DNA from: Methylotenera sp.
Lineage (GTDB): Bacteria > Pseudomonadota > Gammaproteobacteria > Burkholderiales > Methylophilaceae
DNA: 64,000 nt
Assembly (NCBI GenBank): GCA_013141495.1
Contig: JABFQV010000011.1
Span: 1-64,000, forward strand
Direction of reading: 5' to 3'
Shown: positions 54,368 through 64,000 of the stretch, in pieces
How positions within the stretch are numbered: the stretch's first letter is position 1
Layout of the letters: each line of letters begins with the position of its first letter
Translations under genes and position numbers: made by a program
Notes under the pieces: model-generated
Told to the model about the DNA's origin: nothing
The model's input: only the letters and a program-made list of their open reading frames with translations
The model's database searches: none

Positions 54368-55249
54368 ATGCTGTATCTAAACGATTATCTGCAGCACCTC
54401 ACCTTTGAGCGCGGACTCAGCACACTCACTTGTAAAAACTACACACGAGATATTGAGCTGTTAGCAAACCTAGCCGAGAACACAACGCTAGAAGAAATCA
54501 AAAATCCTCAGATTCGACGCTTTATTGCCACACTGCATGGCCGCGGCTTAAGCAGCAAAAGTATCGCGCGCGCCCTCTCTGCCTGGCGTGGATTTTATGA
54601 TTATTTAATTGGGCATAAAGGCTTTACGCAAAACCCTGTTACCGGGTTACGTGCACCCAAATCAGCCAAGACGCTACCTCAGGCACTTTCAGTCGATCAA
54701 GCGGTTAATTTTGTCGACATTCAAGGCGACAGTTTGTTGGAACTCCGCGATCACGCCATATTCGAACTATTTTATTCATCCGGTTTGCGTTTAGCAGAAC
54801 TCGTAAACTTGGACATTGATCGTCTGGATTTTACTGAAGGCACCGTGACCGTGACCGGTAAAGGCAATAAGACCCGCATTGTGCCGCTAGGTAGCCATGC
54901 AGCAAAGGCCATCCAAACTTGGATGCAGCAACGTGTACAAATTAAAATTGACGATAAAAACCCAAAAGCGTTATTTATTACGCAACAAGGACGAAGAATC
55001 ACGCCACGTGCCGTGCAATACCGCATGAAAACGTGGGCAGTCAAACAAGGTGCTAATAGCGATATGCACCCGCATTTATTACGCCACAGCTTTGCAACCC
55101 ATGTATTACAATCAAGCGGAGATTTACGTGCGGTGCAAGAAATGCTGGGCCACGCCAACATTAGCACCACGCAGGTTTATACGCATCTAGACTTCCAGCA
55201 TTTAGCTAAAATTTATGACGCAGCACACCCGAGAGCTAAGAAAAAATAA
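54368..55249 (+). CDS. xerC: Tyrosine recombinase XerC
   Basis: LELRDHAIFELFYSSGLRLAELVNLD; HLLRHSFATHVLQSSGDLRAVQEMLGHANISTTQVYTHLDF. Confidence 0.94.
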   Translation: MLYLNDYLQHLTFERGLSTLTCKNYTRDIELLANLAENTTLEEIKNPQIRRFIATLHGRGLSSKSIARALSAWRGFYDYLIGHKGFTQNPVTGLRAPKSAKTLPQALSVDQAVNFVDIQGDSLLELRDHAIFELFYSSGLRLAELVNLDIDRLDFTEGTVTVTGKGNKTRIVPLGSHAAKAIQTWMQQRVQIKIDDKNPKALFITQQGRRITPRAVQYRMKTWAVKQGANSDMHPHLLRHSFATHVLQSSGDLRAVQEMLGHANISTTQVYTHLDFQHLAKIYDAAHPRAKKK

Positions 55250-55333
55250 GAAATTGCAATAATACCCTACTAAATTACCCTGTTATTATGGCAAAATAAG
55301 GGTTCAGACTTTTTCACGAACAAAGGAATTATC

Positions 55334-55915
55334 ATGGAACATCAACTACCTGCTCTACCTTATGCGAAAAACGCACTTGCACCACATATTTCTGAAGAAA
55401 CATTAGACTTTCACTACGGCAAGCATCACCAAACCTACGTCACCAACTTAAACAACCTCATCAAAGGTACTGAGTTTGAGAACGCAAGCTTAGAAGACAT
55501 CATCAAAAAATCTTCTGCTGGTATTTACAATAACTCTGCACAAGTTTGGAACCACACCTTCTTTTGGAACAGCATGAAGCCAAATGGCGGCGGCGCTCCT
55601 ACAGGCGCACTAGCAGATGCCATCAATGCAAAATGGGGCTCATTTGACGAGTTTAAAAAAGCATTTCAAGCATCGGCAGTCGGCAATTTCGGCTCTGGCT
55701 GGACATGGCTGGTTAAAAAAGCTGACGGCGCTGTGGATATTGTTAACATGGGTGCTGCTGGCACGCCGCTAACAACCGGTGACAAAGCCTTGCTTACCGT
55801 TGATGTTTGGGAGCATGCGTACTACATCGATTACCGCAATGCGCGCGCAAAATATGTTGAAATATTTTTAGCTTCTCTAGCCAACTGGGATTTTGCATCA
55901 GCTAATTTTGCTTAA
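55334..55915 (+). CDS. sodB: Superoxide dismutase (Fe/Mn)
   Basis: [56 protein letters not shown]. Confidence 0.95.
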   Translation: MEHQLPALPYAKNALAPHISEETLDFHYGKHHQTYVTNLNNLIKGTEFENASLEDIIKKSSAGIYNNSAQVWNHTFFWNSMKPNGGGAPTGALADAINAKWGSFDEFKKAFQASAVGNFGSGWTWLVKKADGAVDIVNMGAAGTPLTTGDKALLTVDVWEHAYYIDYRNARAKYVEIFLASLANWDFASANFA

Positions 55916-55947
55916 AGGCTAGCTTTGCTTCCCACCTGGCATTACCG

Positions 55948-55973
55948 AAAGTGGCCGCATATGCGGCCACTTT
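55948..55973 (+). terminator. Terminator hairpin downstream of sodB
   Basis: Perfect 26-bp palindrome AAAGTGGCCGCATATGCGGCCACTTT followed by TATTT. Confidence 0.7.
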
Positions 55974-56035
55974 TATTTAAATTCAAATATTTAAATTCAA
56001 AAATCACACCATCAGAATCTGTTAAAATCAAACCC

Positions 56036-56365
56036 ATGCTGCAACGTTTAACTATTCATATCGCCTTGGTTTTTTTATTTGCTTTCACGCAAATGGGCGT
56101 TGCTACGCATGAAATCAGCCATTTAACCAATACTGCCAAACATGGCCAGCAAGACCAAAATCCGCAATCCAAGCACACGCCTGCTGAACAATGCGAACAA
56201 TGTATCAGCTATGCCAAAGTAGCAAGCGGACTACAATTATCTGCCTTTGTGGTGCCTGCCATCAGCGCAGACTCAACACAAATAGCCAATGATTATTTTA
56301 GCGTTCAATCTTACCCCACTACCGCTTACACAGCCCGCGGCCCACCTCAAAAACTAAACATTTAA
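56036..56365 (+). CDS. DUF2946-like exported protein
   Basis: Signal-like N-terminus, HEISH, CEQC, C-terminal TARGPPQ; immediately upstream of a TonB receptor. Start trimmed to 56036. Confidence 0.7.
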   Translation: MLQRLTIHIALVFLFAFTQMGVATHEISHLTNTAKHGQQDQNPQSKHTPAEQCEQCISYAKVASGLQLSAFVVPAISADSTQIANDYFSVQSYPTTAYTARGPPQKLNI

Positions 56366-56407
56366 TCTCACTATTCCAGCAATTTTTGTAAAAATTTTGC
56401 TGGTTGT

Positions 56408-58534
56408 TTGCTTTTATTTTTTGAGGTCACTCCCATGAATTACCCCCAAAACCCGCAAATGCTTAAAGCGTTTGCGCTTAAACCGATGTTATTCATTTTG
56501 GCAACATCATTTGCCAATCACGCACTTGCCCAAGAGCCGAATACGGCGATAGATTTACCTTCCGTACCAGTCACTGGCAATCCGCTCGGTGTGGGCTCGG
56601 ACGAAATGGTCATCCCTGTGTCTGTTTTAAACGGTCGCGAGTTATCACTCAAGCGCGAAAGCACGCTGGGCGATACCATTAATGGTATTCCTGGCGTTTC
56701 AGCCACGCACTTTGGACCCAACGCTTCACGCCCAGTCATTCGTGGCCTAGATGCGGAACGAGTACGCATTATGCAAAATGGCATCGGTGTTTTAGATGCC
56801 TCATCTTTAAGTTTTGACCATGCAGTTACCATTGATCCGCTGATTATTGAACAAATTGATGTTGTACGCGGCCCCGCCGCTTTGCTTTATGGCGGCAGTG
56901 CTGTTGGCGGCGTCGTTAACGCAATCGACCACCGCATTCCTACTGAAAAAGTTGAAGGCATAATCGGGCGCGCTGAGGCGCGTGTTGGTGGTGCAGATAG
57001 CCAAAATAATCTGGCAGGCGTCGTGGATGTAGGTAATGGAAAAATTGCGATTCATGGTGATGCTTACACACGCAAAACCAGCGATTTAGACATTAAAGGC
57101 TATGCAGTATCTAGCCGAAAAAGTCGCGCGGACGGCACACTTCGTGAAAACCGAGGCAAATTGGTCAATAGCAGTGCAGATGCAGAAGGTGGTGCAATTG
57201 GCGCATCCCTAACGTTTGATAACGGTTATCTTGGCACGTCCTATTCAGGCTTTAGAAGCAACTACGGCACTGTGGCAGAACCCACTGTGCGCGCTGATAT
57301 GAAAAGCGACCGTTGGGATGTTGCCAGTGAGTTCAAAGCGTTAGGTAGCATTGTAAATCGAGTAAAAGTGCGTATGGCTTATACCGACTACCGACATCAA
57401 GAACTTGATAATAGCATTGTCGGCACTACGTTTAAAAACCGCGGCGTCGAAGGCAGTTTAGAAGCAGGACACGCAAAAATCGGTACTTTAGAAGGCGTGC
57501 TAGGCTTTCAGTTTCAAAATACTAATTTTGAGGCATTGGGTGACGAGGCATTTGTTCCGGGAGTGAATACCCAGAGTAAGGCACTCTATTTGTATGAGGA
57601 ACTACCGCTCAATTTATTTGATGAGCAAAAATTAAAACTCAGTTTTGGTGGTCGCGTAGAACACACTGCCGTTGATTCAAGCAATAACGCAAAATTTGGC
57701 GCAGGCCAAAACAATAGCTTTAACCCCAACAGCTATGCGCTTGGCGGCGTTTATACCCTCAACCCAAACTGGTCACTTGCTACCAACCTATCGCACAACG
57801 AGCGCGCACCGAGTTACTTTGAGCTCTATGCCAATGGCGCGCACTTAGCCACTGGGCAATACGAAGTAGGCAACACTAGTTTTGATAAAGAGCGCTCTAA
57901 CGGCTTGGATGCGCAGATACGCTGGAAGGATGGCAACCATTCATTCAGCATCGGCGCGTATTACACTAGATTTAGCCGCTTTTTAGGCTTGCTTGATAGC
58001 GGCAATACGCGCGGCATAGATGGAGAGCTCAATCCGATTGATGCCGATAATAATGGCATAGCAGATGGCTCTGGTGAAAATATTTTGCCAGAAGCGCAAT
58101 TTAGTGCGTTTGCAGCCACTTTCAAAGGCATTGAAATGGAAGGGAAATTTAATTTAAGCGAAAACTTAAACTTAAAACTGCGCGGCGATTATGTGCATGC
58201 AACTAATCGAGATAATCATGATGCACTTCCCCGCATTACACCGCTACGTTTAGGTGCAGGCTTACATTATCAAAAAAATAGTTTAGGTGCGCGCATCGAT
58301 GTACTCCATGCTTTTAATCAAAGCCGCACCGCCCCCGGTGAGCTGGCAACAGATGGCTACACCGATGTAAGCGCTTTGGTCAGCTACAAACTGCCGACCA
58401 AGGTCAATCTTGAGCTTTTTGCTAAGGCCAACAACTTGCTCAATCAAGAAATTCGCGAGCATGCGTCATTCTTGAAAGATATTTCACCCGCAGGAGAAAG
58501 GTCTGTACTACTAGGATTACGCGCTGAGTTTTAG
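56408..58534 (+). CDS. TonB-dependent receptor, ZnuD-like
   Basis: Plug RGLDAERVRIMQNGIGVLDASSLSFDHAVTIDPLIIEQIDVVRGPAALLYGGSAVGGVVN; C-terminal beta-barrel ending in F. Confidence 0.88.
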   Translation: MLLFFEVTPMNYPQNPQMLKAFALKPMLFILATSFANHALAQEPNTAIDLPSVPVTGNPLGVGSDEMVIPVSVLNGRELSLKRESTLGDTINGIPGVSATHFGPNASRPVIRGLDAERVRIMQNGIGVLDASSLSFDHAVTIDPLIIEQIDVVRGPAALLYGGSAVGGVVNAIDHRIPTEKVEGIIGRAEARVGGADSQNNLAGVVDVGNGKIAIHGDAYTRKTSDLDIKGYAVSSRKSRADGTLRENRGKLVNSSADAEGGAIGASLTFDNGYLGTSYSGFRSNYGTVAEPTVRADMKSDRWDVASEFKALGSIVNRVKVRMAYTDYRHQELDNSIVGTTFKNRGVEGSLEAGHAKIGTLEGVLGFQFQNTNFEALGDEAFVPGVNTQSKALYLYEELPLNLFDEQKLKLSFGGRVEHTAVDSSNNAKFGAGQNNSFNPNSYALGGVYTLNPNWSLATNLSHNERAPSYFELYANGAHLATGQYEVGNTSFDKERSNGLDAQIRWKDGNHSFSIGAYYTRFSRFLGLLDSGNTRGIDGELNPIDADNNGIADGSGENILPEAQFSAFAATFKGIEMEGKFNLSENLNLKLRGDYVHATNRDNHDALPRITPLRLGAGLHYQKNSLGARIDVLHAFNQSRTAPGELATDGYTDVSALVSYKLPTKVNLELFAKANNLLNQEIREHASFLKDISPAGERSVLLGLRAEF

Positions 58535-58546
58535 CAAGTATATTGT

Positions 58547-58578
58547 TTGCAGGGGCGGTTAGATAACCGCCCCTGCAA
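58547..58578. repeat. GC-rich palindrome after the TonB receptor
   Basis: TTGCAGGGGCGGTT / AACCGCCCCTGCAA, 14-bp perfect arms with a 4-nt loop and no U-tract. Confidence 0.75.
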
Positions 58579-58585
58579 CATTGAT

Positions 58586-59020
58586 TTAACCGAGTAGCAC
58601 AAAACCCCAAACCACAGCCACAATCACCAATGCAATAAACACGGCTGAGCTGCCAATATCTTTGGCTTGCTTCGCCAGCGCATGGTGCTCTGTTGACGTA
58701 TGATCTACCGCTGCTTCAATCGCAGAGTTCAATAACTCCACAATCAATACCAACAGCACACTTGCAATCATCAACGCTTGCTCAACGGGGCTGTTGCCTA
58801 AATAAATCGCAAGTGGAATCAGCACCACGGCTAAAAACACCTCTTGCCGAAACGCATCCTCATGCACAAATGCGGCTTTAAAGCCTTCAATAGAGTAACC
58901 GAAGGCGTTAATTAAACGACGGATACCGGTTTTACCTTTAAAAGGGCTCGCGCCAATATGCTTTGAGGCAGGATGTGATTGGGAATTGTTAGGTGACTCA
59001 TGTTGAGGGCTTTGCATCAC
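58586..59020 (-). CDS. dgkA: Diacylglycerol kinase
   Basis: NAFGYSIEGFKAAFVHEDAFRQEVFLAVVLIPLAIYLG; VELLNSAIEAAVDH. Confidence 0.92.
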   Translation of the reverse strand: MMQSPQHESPNNSQSHPASKHIGASPFKGKTGIRRLINAFGYSIEGFKAAFVHEDAFRQEVFLAVVLIPLAIYLGNSPVEQALMIASVLLVLIVELLNSAIEAAVDHTSTEHHALAKQAKDIGSSAVFIALVIVAVVWGFVLLG

Positions 59021-59164
59021 GGACTTTCTAAATAATAAGTAGTGCCAGATTTAATTTCTTGGTTAAATTTCCAAGTTTAAGTTCTAGGTTTATCTTTTAA
59101 ATTTTAACATGCGTTATCATAACGTTTTAGCGTAAAAACTCGCAGATTAAATTAAAGGGTAACC

Positions 59165-59437
59165 ATGGCACGTACAGTCAATTGTATTAAATTAGGCAAA
59201 GAAGCCGACGGTTTGGACTTTCCTCCATACCCAGGCGAACTTGGCAAACGCATTTATTCAAATGTTTCAAAAGAGGCTTGGGCAACCTGGCTTAAGCAGC
59301 AAACCATGCTGGTGAATGAAAATCGCCTGAGCCTAGCCGACCCCTCATCGCGTAAATATTTGAGTGAGCAAACTGAAAAATACTTTTTTGGTGATGGCGC
59401 TGATACTGCAAGCGGGTATGTACCACCAAAGGGTTAA
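59165..59437 (+). CDS. yggX: YggX-family Fe(II) trafficking / oxidative damage protection protein
   Basis: [56 protein letters not shown]. Confidence 0.95.
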   Translation: MARTVNCIKLGKEADGLDFPPYPGELGKRIYSNVSKEAWATWLKQQTMLVNENRLSLADPSSRKYLSEQTEKYFFGDGADTASGYVPPKG

Positions 59438-59450
59438 CTAATCCAACTCA

Positions 59451-59589
59451 GACCTTTGCAAAAGTCCTTATTGCGGCGAATTTCTGCGTTGCGCGGTACT
59501 CGCAACCTCGCTGTACACCGCGTACTATCTCGGCTTCTGCGTTCCGTGCGCCTTGCACTTCATCCACAATAAGTACTTTTGCAAAAGTC
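59451..59589. mobile_element. MITE-like element 2 (no ORF)
   Basis: GACCTTTGCAAAAGTCCTTATTG (59451-59473) / CAATAAGTACTTTTGCAAAAGTC (59567-59589), 21/23; shares CAAGGCGC, ACGCGGTRTA and GCAACGCAG in order with element 1 in reverse orientation. Confidence 0.72.
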
Positions 59590-59597
59590 TTCAACCA

Positions 59598-59629
59598 TTA
59601 AAAAAGCGCCAGTATCGGCGCTTTTTTAA
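59598..59629. terminator. Bidirectional intrinsic terminator between yggX and phoU
   Basis: TTAAAAAAGCGCC / GGCGCTTTTTTAA, 13-bp perfect stem, 6-nt loop, U-tract on both strands. Confidence 0.88.
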
Positions 59630-59649
59630 TGTCACTTCACTAATCAAAA

Positions 59650-60363
59650 CTACATCGTTTCACGTTCCATCTCTTGCACTGAAATATGGCGTACATCCTT
59701 GCCTTTAACCATATACACCACGTACTCCGCGATATTTTTGGCATGGTCACCAATGCGCTCAATGGCTTTTGCAACAAACAATACCTCGAGCGACATTGAA
59801 ATAGTGCGCGGGTCTTCTAACATAAATGTAATGAGCTGACGCATTGCGGCGCGGAATTGCTCATCCACCAGCTCATCCTGCTTCGCTACCTCAACCGTTT
59901 TACTGATATCTAAACGTGCAAAGCCGTCTAAAGCGGTGCGTAACATTTCACGCACCAACGCCACCATGGCTTTAATTTCATTAAAGCGTGGTTTATACAT
60001 GCGGTCTTCATCAAAGATTTTTTGTGCAGTACGCGCAATTTTAGTGGCTTCATCACCGATACGCTCTAGATCTGTAATGGTTTTCACCATCATCATCACC
60101 ATGCGTAGATCGCCAGCTGCAGGCTGGCGGCGCGCAATAATATGACTGCAATCTTCATCTATTTGCACTTCCAGCGCATTCACGCGATGATCGTTTGCCA
60201 TGACTTCTTTGGCTAGATTGATATCCAGCTTCACCAGCGCCTCTAATGCTTGTACAATTTGCTGCTCAACTAAGCCGCCCATTTCAAGCACTTTTCCACG
60301 CACAGCCTCTAACTCAGCATCATATTGCTTAAAGGTATGTTCAGATTGCATATCGATTCCCAA
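59650..60363 (-). CDS. phoU: Phosphate transport system regulatory protein PhoU
   Basis: ITDLERIGDEATKIA; IERIGDHAKNIAEYVVYM. Confidence 0.95.
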   Translation of the reverse strand: MGIDMQSEHTFKQYDAELEAVRGKVLEMGGLVEQQIVQALEALVKLDINLAKEVMANDHRVNALEVQIDEDCSHIIARRQPAAGDLRMVMMMVKTITDLERIGDEATKIARTAQKIFDEDRMYKPRFNEIKAMVALVREMLRTALDGFARLDISKTVEVAKQDELVDEQFRAAMRQLITFMLEDPRTISMSLEVLFVAKAIERIGDHAKNIAEYVVYMVKGKDVRHISVQEMERETM

Positions 60364-60427
60364 TTTTATTCAACGCTTATATTAGCCACACAATATGACA
60401 AAATTATTACAATAAACGATTAAGTCA

Positions 60428-61102
60428 TTATTTTTTATAAGTCTTTACACCATCGGCTGTCGCCAACAACAGCACGTTAGCCGGACGGGCAGCAAACAAG
60501 CCGTTAGTCACCACGCCAACTATTTGGTTGATTTTAGCTTCCATGGCTACGGGGTCGCTAATCGTCAAACCATGTACGTCTAAAATCAAATTGCCGTTAT
60601 CGGTCGTAAAATCGCGCAGTTGCGGCTGTCCGCCCAATTTAACCAACTCGCGCGCTACATGGCTTTTTGCCATGGGTAACACTTCAACTGGTAATGGAAA
60701 CTTACCAAGGACAGGCACGTATTTAGTCTCATCACAAATGCAGATAAACTGTTTGGCAACTGCCGCCACGATCTTTTCGCGCGTTAACGCACCGCCGCCA
60801 CCCTTAAGCATGTGCAGGTGCTCGGTAATTTCATCCGCGCCATCCACATAAATATCCAGGCTATCAACGCTGTTAAGGTCAAACACTTCAATACCATGCC
60901 CACGTAAACGTTGTGCTGTCGCCTCTGAGCTGGCTACGGCGCCGTCAATTTTATGCTTTACTTTGGCGAGTTCTTCAATAAAAAAATTAGCTGTTGACCC
61001 AGTACCTACGCCAATAATGCCGCTTTTAACATATTCAACGGCCGCTTTTGCAACTTGTTGTTTTAATTCGTCTTGCGATAACTTGTTTTCGTTTTCTGCC
61101 AT
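60428..61102 (-). CDS. rpiA: Ribose-5-phosphate isomerase A
   Basis: [38 protein letters not shown]. Confidence 0.96.
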   Translation of the reverse strand: MAENENKLSQDELKQQVAKAAVEYVKSGIIGVGTGSTANFFIEELAKVKHKIDGAVASSEATAQRLRGHGIEVFDLNSVDSLDIYVDGADEITEHLHMLKGGGGALTREKIVAAVAKQFICICDETKYVPVLGKFPLPVEVLPMAKSHVARELVKLGGQPQLRDFTTDNGNLILDVHGLTISDPVAMEAKINQIVGVVTNGLFAARPANVLLLATADGVKTYKK

Positions 61103-61182
61103 TTTCGTAAATCCTTAATAAATTCTTTATAATACAAACAATTCAACATAATACACCGCACAGGCATTTTTAAAAATAACGC

Positions 61183-62706
61183 ATGACTACAAACTCAACT
61201 ATAAATTATCGCGACAAAATAGAACATTCGCATGTTTACGATGTTGCTAAAAAAACACCTCTAGAATTTCAATCTAACCTATCCGCCCGTATCAACAACC
61301 GCGTATTACTTAAACGTGAGGATATGCAGCCTGTGTTCTCGTTTAAGCTACGTGGGGCGTATAACAAAATGGCAAGTTTGCCTACCGAAACCCTGAAGCG
61401 CGGTGTAATTGCAGCTAGCGCGGGCAACCACGCGCAAGGCGTAGCGATGAGCGCTCAAAAGTTGGGCTGTAGAGCTGTCATTGTCATGCCAACGACCACG
61501 CCGCTGATTAAAATAAATGCAGTAAAAGCGCGCGGGGCTGAGGTGGTGTTGTTCGGTGACAGCTACTCGGATGCTTACGTAAAAGCACTTGAACTAGAAA
61601 AATCTGAGCAACTCACTTTTGTGCACCCTTATGACGACCCAGACGTCATCGCGGGGCAAGGCACAATTGCCATGGAAATACTGGACAAACATCCCGGACC
61701 AATTCACGCTATATTCTGTTGCGTTGGCGGTGGCGGCTTAATCGCAGGCATTGCAGCGTACGTTAAGGCATTGCGCCCTGAAATAAAAATCATCGGTGTT
61801 GAAGCAAAAGATGCTGAAGCCATGACTGAATCGCTAAAAAAAGGTGAGCGCATCACACTTGATCAAGTGGGTTTGTTTGCTGATGGCGCTGCGGTTAAAC
61901 AAGTAGGCGAACATACATTCGCACTGTGCCAGCAATATGTTGATGAAATGATTGTGGTGGATAATGATGCCATATGCGCCGCCATTAAAGATGTATTTGA
62001 AGATACGCGTAGCATTTTAGAGCCTGCTGGTGCGCTAGCTGTTGCAGGGCTTAAAGCTTACGCTAAGCGAGAAAATTTACATAATGAAACGCTGATTGGG
62101 ATTGCCTCTGGTGCCAACATGAATTTTGACCGCTTACGCTTTATTGCCGAGCGCGCTGAAATTGGCGAAAAGCGCGAGGCAGTATTAGCCGTCACTATTC
62201 CTGAAAAACCAGGTGCGTTTAAAGCTTTTTGTCGTCTATTAGGCGACCGCAACATTACCGAATTTAATTATCGATATTCTGACCCCAAAAATGCACATAT
62301 TTTTGTCGGCGTTGCCATTGCAGACCCTGCAGAATCTGTCAAACTGGTAGATGCCTTGCAGCAACAAGGTTTGCCAACGCTAGATTTAACTGATAATGAA
62401 GTTGCCAAGTTGCATCTGCGCCATCTGGTGGGTGGCCATGCGCCGCAAGCTAAAAATGAAAAGGTGTTCAGATTTGAGTTCCCTGAAAGGCCAGGCGCAC
62501 TAATGAAGTTTTTAGAGACGATGGGGCACGACTGGAACATTAGCTTATTTCATTACCGCAATCATGGCGCAGATTTTGGACGCGTGTTAGTGGGGATGCA
62601 AGTTCCGCCAAATGAACTATCTGCGTTTTCTGACTTCTTAAGTAATTTGGGTTATCCGTATTGGGATGAAACACAAAACCCAGCCTACAAATTATTTTTG
62701 GGCTAA
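61183..62706 (+). CDS. ilvA: Threonine dehydratase, biosynthetic, two ACT domains
   Basis: VFSFKLRGAYNKMASL; ASAGNHAQGVAMSA; two ACT-like C-terminal repeats (IPEKPGAFKAFCRLLGDRNITEFNYRY and FPERPGALMKFLETMGHDWNISLFHYRNHGADFGRVLVGM). Confidence 0.95.
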   Translation: MTTNSTINYRDKIEHSHVYDVAKKTPLEFQSNLSARINNRVLLKREDMQPVFSFKLRGAYNKMASLPTETLKRGVIAASAGNHAQGVAMSAQKLGCRAVIVMPTTTPLIKINAVKARGAEVVLFGDSYSDAYVKALELEKSEQLTFVHPYDDPDVIAGQGTIAMEILDKHPGPIHAIFCCVGGGGLIAGIAAYVKALRPEIKIIGVEAKDAEAMTESLKKGERITLDQVGLFADGAAVKQVGEHTFALCQQYVDEMIVVDNDAICAAIKDVFEDTRSILEPAGALAVAGLKAYAKRENLHNETLIGIASGANMNFDRLRFIAERAEIGEKREAVLAVTIPEKPGAFKAFCRLLGDRNITEFNYRYSDPKNAHIFVGVAIADPAESVKLVDALQQQGLPTLDLTDNEVAKLHLRHLVGGHAPQAKNEKVFRFEFPERPGALMKFLETMGHDWNISLFHYRNHGADFGRVLVGMQVPPNELSAFSDFLSNLGYPYWDETQNPAYKLFLG

Positions 62707-62908
62707 TTTTCGGTTGTTTTAAGCCATTACGGTGGTTTTCAGCCGCCTTAATTGGTTAAAAACAACCATGATGGTTAAAAGATATTACTAACCAACTGTT
62801 CTATTAAGATAAAAATAGAACTCATTGCTGAGTATGATTCTTGCATAAGCAATTGCACTTCGGCTCGTCGCATCAATATGATGTTAACCGACTATAAAAT
62901 GTACCTAT

Positions 62909-62938
62909 AACTAGATCACTTTAAACTAGATCGCTTTG
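62909..62938. repeat. 15-bp tandem repeat upstream of the beta-propeller gene
   Basis: AACTAGATCACTTTA (62909-62923) then AACTAGATCGCTTTG (62924-62938), 13/15. Confidence 0.65.
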
Positions 62939-62951
62939 GAGATTATGAATA

Positions 62952-64000
62952 ATGAAGTTCACACCTAATTTTAATAAAGTACGTATCAGCTTGGTATTAT
63001 TAGCATTAATCACAAGCATTGGCGGTTGCAGTAAAGAAAAATCTGAAGATATACCAGCCGCTGCAGGCGCAAATGCAACAACAAGCGGATTTGCCTATGT
63101 CACCAGCCAAGATGCCGGCGTGAGTGTCATCGACCTTGCCACCATGGAAGTGGTAAAACAATTTGATGTCAAAGCTGAAGGACCTCGTGGCATAGGAATA
63201 ACAGATGATGGGAAAAAACTCATTGTCGCCACACGTGAAAACGAAAGTATCTCAGTCATAGACACAGCAACTGGAGAAGTATTGCAGCAAATCGCTGTAG
63301 GTAAAAATCCTGAGTTTGTTCGTATTAGCGGCAATTACGCTTTTATTTCTTCTGAACCTAGCTCCAAAGGCGGTCCTCCACCAAAACCTGGAGACAAAGC
63401 TGAAGAAGAAGATGACGACGACGATGCAGAACCAGCACGTATTGCCGTGGTGGACTTGACGAAAGGTGAAAAAGTACGTGAAATTATTGGCGGTCCAGAA
63501 ACTGAAGGCATTGAATTCTCGGCTGACGGCAAAAACCTTGTGATTACCAACGAGGCTGACAATACTGTTACCGTACACAATATAGAAAATGGCAACCTGG
63601 TAAAAACAATTCATACCCACGAATATGGCGACCGCCCACGTGGCATCAAAGTTTCACCTGACGGCAACACCTACGTTGCCACGCTCGAATACGGCAATAA
63701 ATTTATGGTGTTAGACAAAGATTTTAACTTTGTACGCACCGTTGAAACAGGCGAAACACCTTATGGGATTGCTTACGACCACACAGGTAAACATATCTTT
63801 GTTGCAACCAACAAACAAAAAGCCTTACAAGTTTTTGATGCTAAAACATACGAAAAAGTGAAAGATATCCCTACCGGTAATCGTTGCTGGCACTTTAGCT
63901 TTACCCCAGATGACAAACAGATTTTGCTAGCTTGCGGTAAATCAGATGCTGTATTTGTGATTGACGCAGAAAAACTGGAAGTGACCAAACAAATTGAGGT
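62952..64000 (+). CDS. YVTN-type beta-propeller lipoprotein, truncated by the window edge
   Basis: Read manually because the ORF runs off the window: MKFTPNFNKVRISLVLLALITSIGGCSKEK... with repeated VxDxxTxExV..I.VG and PRGI..S.DG blades. Confidence 0.82.
   Translation, partial: MKFTPNFNKVRISLVLLALITSIGGCSKEKSEDIPAAAGANATTSGFAYVTSQDAGVSVIDLATMEVVKQFDVKAEGPRGIGITDDGKKLIVATRENESISVIDTATGEVLQQIAVGKNPEFVRISGNYAFISSEPSSKGGPPPKPGDKAEEEDDDDDAEPARIAVVDLTKGEKVREIIGGPETEGIEFSADGKNLVITNEADNTVTVHNIENGNLVKTIHTHEYGDRPRGIKVSPDGNTYVATLEYGNKFMVLDKDFNFVRTVETGETPYGIAYDHTGKHIFVATNKQKALQVFDAKTYEKVKDIPTGNRCWHFSFTPDDKQILLACGKSDAVFVIDAEKLEVTKQIE

Overview
The window is mostly conserved housekeeping sequence from a betaproteobacterium. 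Gene content and order look Methylophilaceae-like (inference only, no search run). About 60 CDSs are supported. Recognisable blocks: aroB-aroK-pilQPONM with divergent mrcA; xthA/prlC; a permease-less PTS block (ptsI, ptsH, EIIA-Man-like) with rapZ, hprK, hpf, rpoN, lptB-lptA-lptC, kdsC-kdsD; trpG-trpD-DUF3465-trpC-hemB; ntrX-ntrY-DUF4390-rsmB-htpX-fmt-def; dprA-smg; ahcY-YvlD-metF; metK; lpxL-like/dapF/DUF484/xerC; sodB; a ZnuD-like TonB receptor; dgkA, yggX, phoU, rpiA, ilvA; and a truncated beta-propeller lipoprotein at the right edge. I saw no tRNA, rRNA, CRISPR array, prophage, intact IS or recognisable defence system. The best second-look items are: (1) an NtrX-like regulator whose AAA+ domain appears to have lost Walker A, Walker B and GAFTGA, beside an intact NtrY kinase; (2) an SAH riboswitch with its own promoter ahead of ahcY-YvlD-metF, with a possible alternative helix; (3) two MITE-like elements sharing an internal backbone, one of which appears to supply the Shine-Dalgarno of thiO; (4) a 383-aa orphan ORF beside a trp cluster with no adjacent trpE; (5) a DUF3465 lipoprotein translationally nested between trpD and trpC; (6) several distinct intergenic palindromic or tandem repeats. 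I found no clearly new multi-gene system.
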